Shown here: positions 1 to 6,578 of the stretch, piece after piece
Layout: each line of letters begins with the position of its first letter
How positions within the stretch are numbered: position 1 is the first letter of the stretch
Assembly: GCA_013698435.1 (NCBI GenBank)
Contig: JACCVA010000404.1
Coordinates: 1-11,709 of the forward strand
Length of the DNA stretch: 11,709 bases
Reading direction: 5' to 3'
Source of the DNA: Nocardioidaceae bacterium
GTDB taxonomy: Bacteria; Actinomycetota; Actinomycetes; Propionibacteriales; Nocardioidaceae
Notes under the pieces: generated by a model
Seen by the model: only the letters and a program-made list of their open reading frames with translations
Databases searched by the model: none
What the model was told of the DNA's origin: nothing
Translations under genes and position numbers: made by a program

Positions 1-509
1 AGGCACAGCGGGTCAAGCTGGCGTCCGAGCTGCAGAAGCGGTCCACGGGGCGCACCGTCTACGTGCTCGACGAGCCGACGACGGGGCTGCACTTCGAGGA
101 CATCCGCAAGCTGCTGGGTGTGCTTCAGCGGCTCGTCGACCAGGGCAACTCGGTGTTCGTGATCGAGCACAACCTCGACGTGATCAAGGTGTCCGACTGG
201 GTGATCGACCTCGGGCCCGAGGGCGGTAACAAGGGCGGTTACCTGGTCGCAGAGGGCACGCCTGAACAGGTCGCGGCAGTGCCTGAGAGCCACACCGGGC
301 GGTTCCTTGCCCCCGTGCTCGAAGGCCGCGCCGTCGCCGTGGGCCGCAAGGCGGCAGCACGACCGGGCCTTCACCAGCCCCTCACAACCGCCGAGAGCAA
401 GGCCGCCAGCAGAGCAGTGGGCAAGGCCAGCGGCGAAAAGGCGACCGTCGAGAAGAAACCGGCCAAGAAGGCCACGTCCGCCGGCAAGAAGCGGGCGCGC
501 GCCAGCTGA
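1..509 (+). CDS. uvrA: UvrA excinuclease ATPase subunit, C-terminal part (5' end outside window)
   Basis: UvrA is the damage-recognition ATPase of UvrABC nucleotide excision repair; it binds DNA as a dimer and loads UvrB. The window opens inside the second ABC domain, in the frame starting at base 3. The fragment is 168 residues and begins with AQRVKLASEL, the end of the ABC signature. Next come the Walker B and D-loop stretch VYVLDEPTTGLH (fragment residues 19-30) and the H-loop VFVIEHNLDV with its histidine at residue 56. After the usual family end (TGRFLAPVL) there are 61 more residues rich in Lys, Arg and Ala, with only three acidic residues. This tail is probably disordered and DNA-binding, although no function can be read from it. 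The stop is TGA at 507-509. A GTG at 63 is internal and not the start. Identity is certain; the role of the tail is inference. Confidence 0.97.
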   Translation, partial: AQRVKLASELQKRSTGRTVYVLDEPTTGLHFEDIRKLLGVLQRLVDQGNSVFVIEHNLDVIKVSDWVIDLGPEGGNKGGYLVAEGTPEQVAAVPESHTGRFLAPVLEGRAVAVGRKAAARPGLHQPLTTAESKAASRAVGKASGEKATVEKKPAKKATSAGKKRARAS

Positions 510-583
510 CCGAACGGCCTGTGGCGGCCATGGTGTCGGGGCGCGGCGACCCCGAGGTCCTACGACCAATAGGCAGATGGCCT

Positions 584-605
584 TTGTCGTCATGCTGGCT
601 ACGCT
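584..605 (+). promoter_or_regulatory. Possible promoter of the Rieske lipoprotein gene
   Basis: TTGTCG at 584-589 and a TAnnnT-type -10 element TACGCT at 600-605 lie in the 128-base gap after uvrA. The spacing between them is 10 bases, too short for a classic -35/-10 pair, so only the -10 element carries weight. Transcription would begin near 612, giving a leader of about 26 bases that includes the GAGGAGAG ribosome-binding site. This is a weak call from sequence alone. Confidence 0.25.
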
Positions 606-637
606 CGAATTCAGAGTTCTGCATCCGAGGAGAGACC

Positions 638-1135
638 ATGACCAACCCCGATGGCACCGACCATATGGGTGCGACCCGCCGCACCCTTCTGCGCGGAGCG
701 GTCGTCGCAGGCGTCGCCGTACCGTTTCTGGCGGCCTGCGGGGAAGACTCCGCCAGCCCCAGCGCCGAGTCGTCCGGCGGAGCGTCGTCCCCAAGCGGCA
801 ACGGTGGCGGCGGCGACACCTCACCAACCTCTGAGGCCGGCGGCGGCGGTAGCGCGATCGCAACCACGGCCGACGTACCGGAAGGTGGCGGTCTGATCCT
901 CGGCGACCCACAGGTCGTGATCACCCAGCCAACGGCAGGGGAGTTCAAAGGCTTCTCGTCGATCTGCACCCATCAGGGGTGCCCGGTCGACAACGTCTCC
1001 GACGGCACGATCAACTGCATCTGCCACGGCAGCATGTTCTCGATCGAGGACGGCAGTGTGGTCGGCGGACCGGCCCCTTCCCCGCTGCCCGAGAAGCAGG
1101 TCACGGTCACGGGGAGCGACATCACCCTCGCCTGA
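638..1135 (+). CDS. Rieske [2Fe-2S] protein with Tat-type lipoprotein signal
   Basis: This 165-residue exported iron-sulfur protein probably sits on the outer face of the membrane. The start is ATG 638, preceded by GAGGAGAG (627-634); upstream in-frame starts lack such a site. The N-terminus has twin arginines at 14-15 (TRRTLLRG), a hydrophobic stretch 20-33, and a lipobox LAAC with Cys34 for lipid attachment. A Ser/Gly/Pro-rich linker (about 36-80) leads to the Rieske domain. Box 1 is CTHQGC, with ligands Cys110 and His112. Box 2 is CICHGS, with ligands Cys127 and His130. Cys115 and Cys129 match the usual disulfide. The Tat route fits a protein that folds with its cofactor before export. No cytochrome bc1 or oxygenase genes are adjacent, and the protein is shorter than the bc1 subunit QcrA, so it is not that subunit. 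Its redox partner is unknown. It is convergent with the following minus-strand gene, leaving 9 bases between the two stops. Confidence 0.93.
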   Translation: MTNPDGTDHMGATRRTLLRGAVVAGVAVPFLAACGEDSASPSAESSGGASSPSGNGGGGDTSPTSEAGGGGSAIATTADVPEGGGLILGDPQVVITQPTAGEFKGFSSICTHQGCPVDNVSDGTINCICHGSMFSIEDGSVVGGPAPSPLPEKQVTVTGSDITLA

Positions 1136-1144
1136 CGGCTGCGC

Positions 1145-2434
1145 TCACCGCGCCCCGGACACCGCTGCCTGACGGAACGTGACATCGCGCGGGGAGTCAC
1201 GGCGGTCGAGGCGCCGGTCGATCACCGGCCGTGCCTCATCGAACCGGGCAGCCGCCAGCAGGGCCGCGATGAGCGTGTCCTCGACGATCTCGCGCTGCGC
1301 GTCGCTGCCGCCGAACCGCCACACGTCTGCGAGCATCGCCGTCAGCCGGTCGGCGGCAGAACTCGCGTCTCCCTCGGCCAGCGCCTGCACGGCCCGGCAG
1401 AGCGGCGCGACCACGCCGGCATACGCCGGATCGCGGTGGGCCTCTGACCAGCGCTCCAGCCGGCCGAGCCGGTCGGGTTGTCCGAGCGCGCACAGGGTCA
1501 CCGCCGCATGCATGGCCATGAAGGGGGTCGGCGGAGCATCGAGCAGATGCGCGTCGATCGACTCGGTCACCGTCTCGATCGCGGGCACGGCGCCGCATCC
1601 GGGCGTGAGGGACCAGCGCCACAGCAGCGAGCAGGAGTCGACCAGTGCCCGGCACCCCACCACCGCAGGCGGCGCCAGCTGCGCATCGTAGCGCGCGCGT
1701 ACGGCGGCGTAGTCTCCCAGGGAGAGCTCATGGAGAGCGGCATGCCAGGAGTAGTGGGCGAGGTTGTCGGACGACTGTCCGGGACCATTGATCCAGCCGT
1801 CGAGCCAATCGCGGCCTGCGACGTGGTCACCGGTCTCGTAGTGCACGTGCGTGCGCGCGTGCACCGAGTGCCCGGCGGTAGGTTCTGCCGCCAGCGAGAC
1901 CAGCGACAGCTCCATCGCCTCGTCCCAGCGCCGCTGCTCCTGCCGGATGAAGGCCAGCAGCCCCGTCGACCACCAGTCGTCCCCGTACGCCGGTCGGGCG
2001 CGCTCGACGATCGCCCACGACTCCTGCGGCACCGTGGTGACGCCGGCGAAGGCGATGGTCGGGACCGCGATCGACAGCAGCAGGGCGTCGCGAGGGTGCT
2101 CGCGCAGGTGCCGGATCAGCGGACGTGAGTTGCCGGCGATGTGCTCGACCACCGCGTGCACGTGGCTGCGTTCGCGCTCGCTGGCCCGCTCGGCGTGCAG
2201 CCGCGCCGCGAGGACCCGAGCGTGGATGTCGACGGGGGCGCAGTACTCGTGCCCCAGCAGTGCCATCGCGGCATGGCCGAGGGCGAACGTCGGGTCGTAC
2301 GTGATGGCTTCGGAGACCGCGCCGATGCCCCCTGACTGGACCCGGAGGAGCGCGGCGACCCCGCGGTTGTACGCTGCCGCGGCCACGTCGGACGTCGACA
2401 GCGTCAGCCCGTACAGGTCGTGCGTCGAGCTCAC
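1145..2434 (-). CDS. TTC38-like tetratricopeptide repeat protein
   Basis: This 429-residue soluble alpha-helical protein resembles the TTC38 family of tetratricopeptide-like proteins, whose biochemical role is unclear. The N-terminal YGLTLSTSDVAAAAYNRGV and the repeat-like AVSEAITYDPTFALGHAAMAL match the family pattern of a short opening followed by helices ending in 'DP.FALAHA'. Other family-like stretches are HVHYETGDH, HYSWHAALHEL and, near the C-terminus, FGGSDAQREIVEDTLIAA. There is no signal peptide and no membrane segment. I chose GTG 2434 because it follows a strong ribosome-binding site (GGAGGGAGG on the minus strand, ending 7 bases before the start). A TTG at 2464 in the same frame would add 10 residues but destroys that logic. 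The gene stands alone, divergent from uvrC by 169 bases. Base composition matches its neighbours, so there is no sign of recent transfer. The family assignment is from remembered motifs and function is not claimed. Confidence 0.82.
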   Translation of the reverse strand: MSSTHDLYGLTLSTSDVAAAAYNRGVAALLRVQSGGIGAVSEAITYDPTFALGHAAMALLGHEYCAPVDIHARVLAARLHAERASERERSHVHAVVEHIAGNSRPLIRHLREHPRDALLLSIAVPTIAFAGVTTVPQESWAIVERARPAYGDDWWSTGLLAFIRQEQRRWDEAMELSLVSLAAEPTAGHSVHARTHVHYETGDHVAGRDWLDGWINGPGQSSDNLAHYSWHAALHELSLGDYAAVRARYDAQLAPPAVVGCRALVDSCSLLWRWSLTPGCGAVPAIETVTESIDAHLLDAPPTPFMAMHAAVTLCALGQPDRLGRLERWSEAHRDPAYAGVVAPLCRAVQALAEGDASSAADRLTAMLADVWRFGGSDAQREIVEDTLIAALLAAARFDEARPVIDRRLDRRDSPRDVTFRQAAVSGAR

Positions 2435-2465
2435 TCGCGGTCCTCCCTCCGAGACAGGACTCAAA

Positions 2466-2488
2466 AGTCTACTGAACCAGTGATACTA
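2466..2488 (-). promoter_or_regulatory. Putative promoter and operator-like dyad of the TTC38-like gene
   Basis: On the minus strand, TAGTAT (2488-2483) is a good TAnnnT -10 element and would start transcription near 2476, giving a leader of about 40 bases. An imperfect inverted repeat overlaps it on the plus strand: AGTCTACTG (2466-2474), spacer AAC, CAGTGATACT (2478-2487), with one arm a base longer. A dyad over the -10 and start point is a typical repressor position. No -35 box is evident. Confidence 0.3.
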
Positions 2489-2574
2489 GATCTGGCGGAC
2501 GCGCCCACCGCCGTCCTCTCCTCAGTATCGGCCCTGACGCCCTCGGTTGACCACGGCGCGGCCAACATGGCCCG

Positions 2575-2597
2575 CGGTCGGCGCGGCCTCGTAGGCT
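2575..2597 (+). promoter_or_regulatory. uvrC promoter with TAGGCT -10 element; leaderless start likely
   Basis: TAGGCT at 2592-2597 fits the actinobacterial TAnnnT -10 consensus and lies 6 bases before the GTG start of uvrC. Transcription would therefore begin at or next to the G of the start codon. No purine-rich ribosome-binding site precedes the GTG, which agrees with leaderless translation. Eight bases upstream of the -10, CGGTCGGCG (2575-2583) matches six of nine positions of the RecA-independent DNA-damage promoter motif TTGTCRGTG-N8-TAnnnT known from mycobacteria, with the exact spacing. The match is partial, so damage control is a suggestion only. Confidence 0.5.
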
Positions 2598-2603
2598 GAG
2601 GAC

Positions 2604-4661
2604 GTGCCGGACCCGTCGACGTACCGCCCCGCGCCGGGGTCCATCCCTGACGCGCCCGGGGTCTACCGGTTCCGCGACCCGAAGGGTCGCGTCATCTACG
2701 TCGGCAAGGCCAAGTCGCTGCGCTCGCGGGTGTCGTCGTACTTCCAGAACGTCGCAAACCTGCACGAGCGCACCGCTCGGATGGTGACGACCGCCGGCTC
2801 GGTGGAGTGGACCGTCGTCCAGACCGAGGTGGAGGCGCTCCAGCTCGAGTACTCGTGGATCAAGGAGTTCGACCCGCGGTTCAACGTGAAGTACCGCGAC
2901 GACAAGTCCTACCCCTGGCTGGCCGTCACGCTGAGCGAGGAGTACCCCCGGGTCATGGTCGGCAGGGGGCCGAAGAAGAAGGGAGTCCGGTACTTCGGGC
3001 CCTACTCCCACGCGTGGGCCATCCGAGAGACCGTCGACCTGCTGCTGCGCGTGTTCCCGATGCGTTCGTGCTCGCAGGGAGTGTTCAAGCGGAGCGCCCA
3101 GATCGGCCGGCCCTGCCTGCTCGGCTATATCGGCAAGTGCGCCGCCCCCTGCGTCGGCCGCGTCAGTGCCGAGGAGCACCGACAGATCGTCGACGACTTC
3201 TGCAGCTTCATCGCCGGCCAGACGAGCCAGCACATCAGACGGCTGGAGCGAGACATGCGCGCGGCATCCGACGAGATGGATTTCGAGCGCGCCGCCCGCC
3301 TGCGCGACGACGCCGGTGCGTTGCGCCGGGCCATGGAGAAGAACACCGTCGTGCTGGCCGACGGCACCGACGCCGATGTCATCGCTGTCGCCGAGGACCC
3401 GCTCGAGATCGCCGTTCAGGTGTTCTATGTGCGCGGCGGACGTGTCCGCGGCCAGCGCGGGTGGGTCGCCGACCGGGTCGACGACGCCGAGCTCCCCGAG
3501 CTCCTCCGCCGGTTCCTCATCCAGGTCTACGATGGCGAGAACGACGACGCGCTCCCGCGCGAGGTGCTGCTCCCGCGGCTGCCTGACGACCTCGACATCC
3601 TGCGGCAGTGGCTGGCCGCGAAACGCGGCACCAAGGTCGCGATCCGGGTGCCCCGGCGAGGCGACAAGGCCAACCTGATGGAGACGGTGAGCCGCAACGC
3701 CTCCCAGGCGCTGGCGCTGCACAAGACCAAACGCGCCACCGACTTCACCGCTCGCAGCCGGGCGCTGGAGGAGCTGCAGGAGGCGCTCAACCTCTCCGAG
3801 GCACCGCTGCGGATCGAGTGCTACGACGTCTCCAACCTGCAAGGCACCGAGGTCGTCGCGTCGATGGTGGTGTTCGAGGACGGCCTGCCCCGCAAGAGCG
3901 ACTACCGGCGCTTCGTCATCCGCGGCGTCGACGGGCAAAACGATGTGGCGGCGATGCACGAGACCCTGACACGCAGGTTCAGGCGCTACCTCGACGAGCA
4001 GCTCGAGGCGACCGGGGTCGACCTGGGAGAGACCGAGGGTGAGCTGGAGGAGCGGGGTCCGGCGCTGATCGATCCCGACACCGGCCGACCGCGCAAGTTC
4101 GCGTACGCACCGGGTCTGGTGGTGGTCGACGGCGGCCCACCCCAGGTCGCGGCAGCCCAGCGCGCGCTCGACGAGCTGGGGATCGACGACGTCCCGGTGG
4201 TCGGGCTGGCCAAGCGCCTCGAGGAGGTCTGGTTGCCGAGCCGCGACGACCCGGTCATCTTGCCGCGCACCAGCGAAGGGCTCTACCTGCTGCAGCGGGT
4301 GCGCGACGAAGCGCACCGCTTCGCGATCACCCACCACCGCAACCGTCGGTCGAAGTCCATGGTCGAGAGCGTCCTCGACGAGGTGCCTGGGTTGGGAGAG
4401 GTACGCCGCAAGGTGCTGCTGCGCCACTTCGGGTCGCTGAAGAAGCTGCGGGCCGCGTCCGTCGACGACATCGCCGCCCTCCCGGGGTTTGGCCAACGGA
4501 CCGCTGAGGCGATAGCGGCGGCGCTCGTCACCTCCAGCAGGGCGGCGGCACCGGCGATCAACACGGCCACCGGTGAGATCCTCGACTCGTCCGAGCCGCC
4601 CCACCACAACGGCAGCACCCCCGACCGACCGGCCGCCCACTCCACGAAGGGAGCATCATGA
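2604..4661 (+). CDS. uvrC: UvrC, excinuclease ABC nuclease subunit
   Basis: UvrC makes the dual incisions either side of a lesion after UvrB is loaded on DNA. The 685-residue product has every family part. The GIY-YIG nuclease domain (about 16-95) includes GVY at 19-21 and IYVGKAKSLRSRV at 31-43 and makes the 3' cut. Cys156, 171, 179 and 183 match the four cysteines reported to hold an iron-sulfur cluster in E. coli UvrC. The UVR motif that contacts UvrB lies about 206-245 (DEMDFERAARLRDDA). The RNase H-like nuclease domain for the 5' cut includes IECYDVSNLQG and VVVDGGPPQVAAAQ. A tandem helix-hairpin-helix DNA-binding region runs about 590-641 (PGLGEVRRKVLL, LPGFGQRTAEAI). The last 45 residues or so are low-complexity. 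The start is GTG 2604, set by the -10 element 6 bases upstream. The stop overlaps the rapZ start (ATGA). Confidence 0.98.
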   Translation: MPDPSTYRPAPGSIPDAPGVYRFRDPKGRVIYVGKAKSLRSRVSSYFQNVANLHERTARMVTTAGSVEWTVVQTEVEALQLEYSWIKEFDPRFNVKYRDDKSYPWLAVTLSEEYPRVMVGRGPKKKGVRYFGPYSHAWAIRETVDLLLRVFPMRSCSQGVFKRSAQIGRPCLLGYIGKCAAPCVGRVSAEEHRQIVDDFCSFIAGQTSQHIRRLERDMRAASDEMDFERAARLRDDAGALRRAMEKNTVVLADGTDADVIAVAEDPLEIAVQVFYVRGGRVRGQRGWVADRVDDAELPELLRRFLIQVYDGENDDALPREVLLPRLPDDLDILRQWLAAKRGTKVAIRVPRRGDKANLMETVSRNASQALALHKTKRATDFTARSRALEELQEALNLSEAPLRIECYDVSNLQGTEVVASMVVFEDGLPRKSDYRRFVIRGVDGQNDVAAMHETLTRRFRRYLDEQLEATGVDLGETEGELEERGPALIDPDTGRPRKFAYAPGLVVVDGGPPQVAAAQRALDELGIDDVPVVGLAKRLEEVWLPSRDDPVILPRTSEGLYLLQRVRDEAHRFAITHHRNRRSKSMVESVLDEVPGLGEVRRKVLLRHFGSLKKLRAASVDDIAALPGFGQRTAEAIAAALVTSSRAAAPAINTATGEILDSSEPPHHNGSTPDRPAAHSTKGAS

Positions 4662-5524
4662 CCGACCCGATGGGCGACCTCATCGTTGTCAGCGGCATGA
4701 CCGGAGCCGGACGCAGCACCGCGGCGAAGGCCCTTGAGGACCTCGGCTGGTTCGTCATCGACAACCTCCCTCCGCAGCTGTTGCTGTCCGTCGTCGAGCT
4801 GCTCGTCGACGAGGACGACGGCGTCCGCGTCGCTGTCGTCGTCGACATCCGCTCCCGTAGCTTCTTCGGAGAGCTGCGAGACTCTTTGGACACGCTGGCC
4901 GAGCACCATCTGCGGCCCCGGTTGCTCTTCCTCGAAGCCTCCGACGACGTCTTGGTCCGACGTCAGGAGGCGGCCCGCCGCCCGCACCCGCTGCAGCGCA
5001 ACGCCCGGTTGATGGACAGCATCGCCAAGGAGCGGGAGATCATCCGCGACCTTCGCGGCGACGCTGACGTGCTCATCGACACCTCCAACCTCAATGTCCA
5101 CCAGCTGGCGGCCAAGGTGGCGTCGGCCTTCGCCGACGGCGACCAGCCCATCGTGCGGGCGACCGTCGTGTCGTTCGGTTTCAAGTACGGCATCCCTGTC
5201 GACTCCGACATGGTCGTCGACATGCGCTTCCTGCCGAACCCGCACTGGGTTCCTGACCTGCGTCCCAAGACCGGCCTCGATCCGGAGGTCAGCGACTATG
5301 TGCTCGCCCAGCCCGACGCCGCCAGCTTCCTCGACCGGCTGGAGGCGATGCTGGAGACCGTCTACGACGGCTTCCTGCGCGAGCGCAAGCAGTACCTCAA
5401 CCTGGCGGTCGGCTGCACAGGCGGCAAGCACCGCAGCGTGGCGATGTCTGAGGCGATCGGGGCCCGGATGCGGGAGCGCGGTGTGGAGGTCCTGGTCGTC
5501 CACCGTGACCTGGGGCGCGAGTGA
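4658..5524 (+). CDS. rapZ: RapZ/YvcJ-family nucleotide-binding protein
   Basis: This 288-residue protein belongs to the RapZ (YvcJ) family. In E. coli RapZ is an RNA adaptor that directs RNase E to the sRNA GlmZ and thereby controls glucosamine-6-phosphate synthase. The B. subtilis homologue YvcJ binds and hydrolyses nucleotides. The Walker A loop is GMTGAGRS (residues 13-20). Family blocks follow: FVIDNLPPQLL, RRPHPL, SFGFKYGIPVDSDMVVDMRFLPNP, and in the C-terminal domain GCTGGKHRS (252-260). ATG 4658 overlaps the uvrC stop by 4 bases and follows GAAGGGAG (4646-4653). The gene overlaps yvcK through GTGA, so translation is probably coupled along the operon. The E. coli sRNA partners are not known in actinobacteria, so its target here is unknown; a role in amino-sugar or cell-wall control is inference. 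Confidence 0.95.
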   Translation: MTDPMGDLIVVSGMTGAGRSTAAKALEDLGWFVIDNLPPQLLLSVVELLVDEDDGVRVAVVVDIRSRSFFGELRDSLDTLAEHHLRPRLLFLEASDDVLVRRQEAARRPHPLQRNARLMDSIAKEREIIRDLRGDADVLIDTSNLNVHQLAAKVASAFADGDQPIVRATVVSFGFKYGIPVDSDMVVDMRFLPNPHWVPDLRPKTGLDPEVSDYVLAQPDAASFLDRLEAMLETVYDGFLRERKQYLNLAVGCTGGKHRSVAMSEAIGARMRERGVEVLVVHRDLGRE

Positions 5525-6519
5525 CGGCCGGCGAGCTCCGGCGCCCGACCGACCCGTGGCAACAGGTCACCGACCCCATCGGCCCCGCCCTCAAGGTCGT
5601 CGCGCTGGGAGGGGGACACGGCCTGGCCGCCAACCTCAGCGCCCTGCGCACCTTCTGCGACGACCTCACTGCGGTGGTCACGGTGGCCGACAACGGCGGC
5701 TCGTCCGGCCGGTTGCGGCGCGAGTTCGGAGTACTCCCGCCGGGCGACCTGCGGAAGGCGCTGGCGGCCCTCTGCCGCGACGACGAGTGGGGGCGCACCT
5801 GGGCGAACGTGCTGCAGCACCGGTTCACCAGCCAAGGCGACCTGCACGAGCATGCCGTCGGCAACCTCCTGATCGTCGCGTTGTGGGAGCTGCTTGACGG
5901 ACACGTCGACGGCCTCGACTGGATCGGCCGGCTGCTAGGCGCCGAGGGACGGGTGCTGCCGATGGCGGCCGTGCCGCTCGACATCATCGCCAGCGTCCGG
6001 GGGGCCGATCCCGCTGCACCCGACGAGGTCACCCAGGTGCAAGGCCAGGCGGAGGTGGCCACCACGCTGGGGCAGGTCGAGGCGATCCGGCTGCTCCCCG
6101 ACGACCCCCCGGCCTGTCCCGAGGCGCTGGAAGCCATCGCCCGTGCCGACTGGGTGATATTCGGCCCCGGTTCGTGGTACACCAGTGTCTTGCCGCATCT
6201 GCTGCTTCCTGACATGCACGCCGCACTGACGAAGACGAAGGCACGGCGATGTGTGACGCTCAACCTGGCACCACAGCTTGGCGAGACCGAAGGGTTCTCG
6301 GCGAGCACCTACTTGGAGGTTCTGGCCGTCCATGCGCCGGAGCTGCAGATCGACATGGTGGTAGTGGACGGGCAACAAGGGGAAGACCTACCAATGCTCC
6401 AAGACACCGTGAACGGACTGGGTGCAGAACTCGTGATCGCTGACCTGGCGGCCGAGGACGGCACCGCTCGACATGACACCGCCAAGCTCGCAGCCACGTA
6501 CGCAAAGATGATGCAATGA
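5521..6519 (+). CDS. yvcK: YvcK/GlmR-family UDP-GlcNAc-binding protein (CofD-like fold)
   Basis: YvcK (GlmR; CuvA in mycobacteria) binds UDP-GlcNAc and adjusts carbon flow into peptidoglycan precursors. It is needed for normal shape on gluconeogenic carbon. The fold is shared with the F420 enzyme CofD, but this neighbourhood and sequence point to YvcK. In the 332-residue protein the glycine-rich nucleotide loop is GGGHGLAANLSALR (30-43). It is followed by VADNGGSSGRLR (55-66), PPGDLRKAL (73-81) and FGPGSWYTS (214-222), all family signatures. The first 24 residues or so precede the conserved core. GTG 5521 overlaps the rapZ stop (GTGA); no strong ribosome-binding site is seen, so coupled translation is likely. 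The stop at 6519 overlaps an in-frame ATG of the whiA reading frame, which is probably not the true whiA start. Confidence 0.94.
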   Translation: MTAGELRRPTDPWQQVTDPIGPALKVVALGGGHGLAANLSALRTFCDDLTAVVTVADNGGSSGRLRREFGVLPPGDLRKALAALCRDDEWGRTWANVLQHRFTSQGDLHEHAVGNLLIVALWELLDGHVDGLDWIGRLLGAEGRVLPMAAVPLDIIASVRGADPAAPDEVTQVQGQAEVATTLGQVEAIRLLPDDPPACPEALEAIARADWVIFGPGSWYTSVLPHLLLPDMHAALTKTKARRCVTLNLAPQLGETEGFSASTYLEVLAVHAPELQIDMVVVDGQQGEDLPMLQDTVNGLGAELVIADLAAEDGTARHDTAKLAATYAKMMQ

Positions 6520-6578
6520 CAACCGACCAACGCATCCGAGCCGACCATCCCGGCCTCAAGCGTGGGAGGATCGGCCTC

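Noticed and set aside
1130..1175. 9-base direct repeat GCCTGACGG at 1130 and 1167
   Set aside because: One copy spans the Rieske stop and the other is inside the convergent gene; short and probably chance at this base composition, with no insertion-element features.
2469..4640. Long minus-strand open frame (over 700 codons) opposite uvrC
   Set aside because: It is antisense to the fully conserved uvrC, its translation is repetitive and resembles no family, and it has no start signal; long antisense frames are expected at this GC content.
4283..5503. Long minus-strand open frame opposite uvrC/rapZ
   Set aside because: Shadow of two strongly conserved plus-strand genes, with a biased composition and no recognisable motif.
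6516..6578. Upstream ATG for whiA overlapping the yvcK stop (ATGA)
   Set aside because: The 21 added residues do not match WhiA, whereas ATG 6579 has a clear ribosome-binding site and the usual MAMT start. Coupled translation from 6516 cannot be fully excluded.
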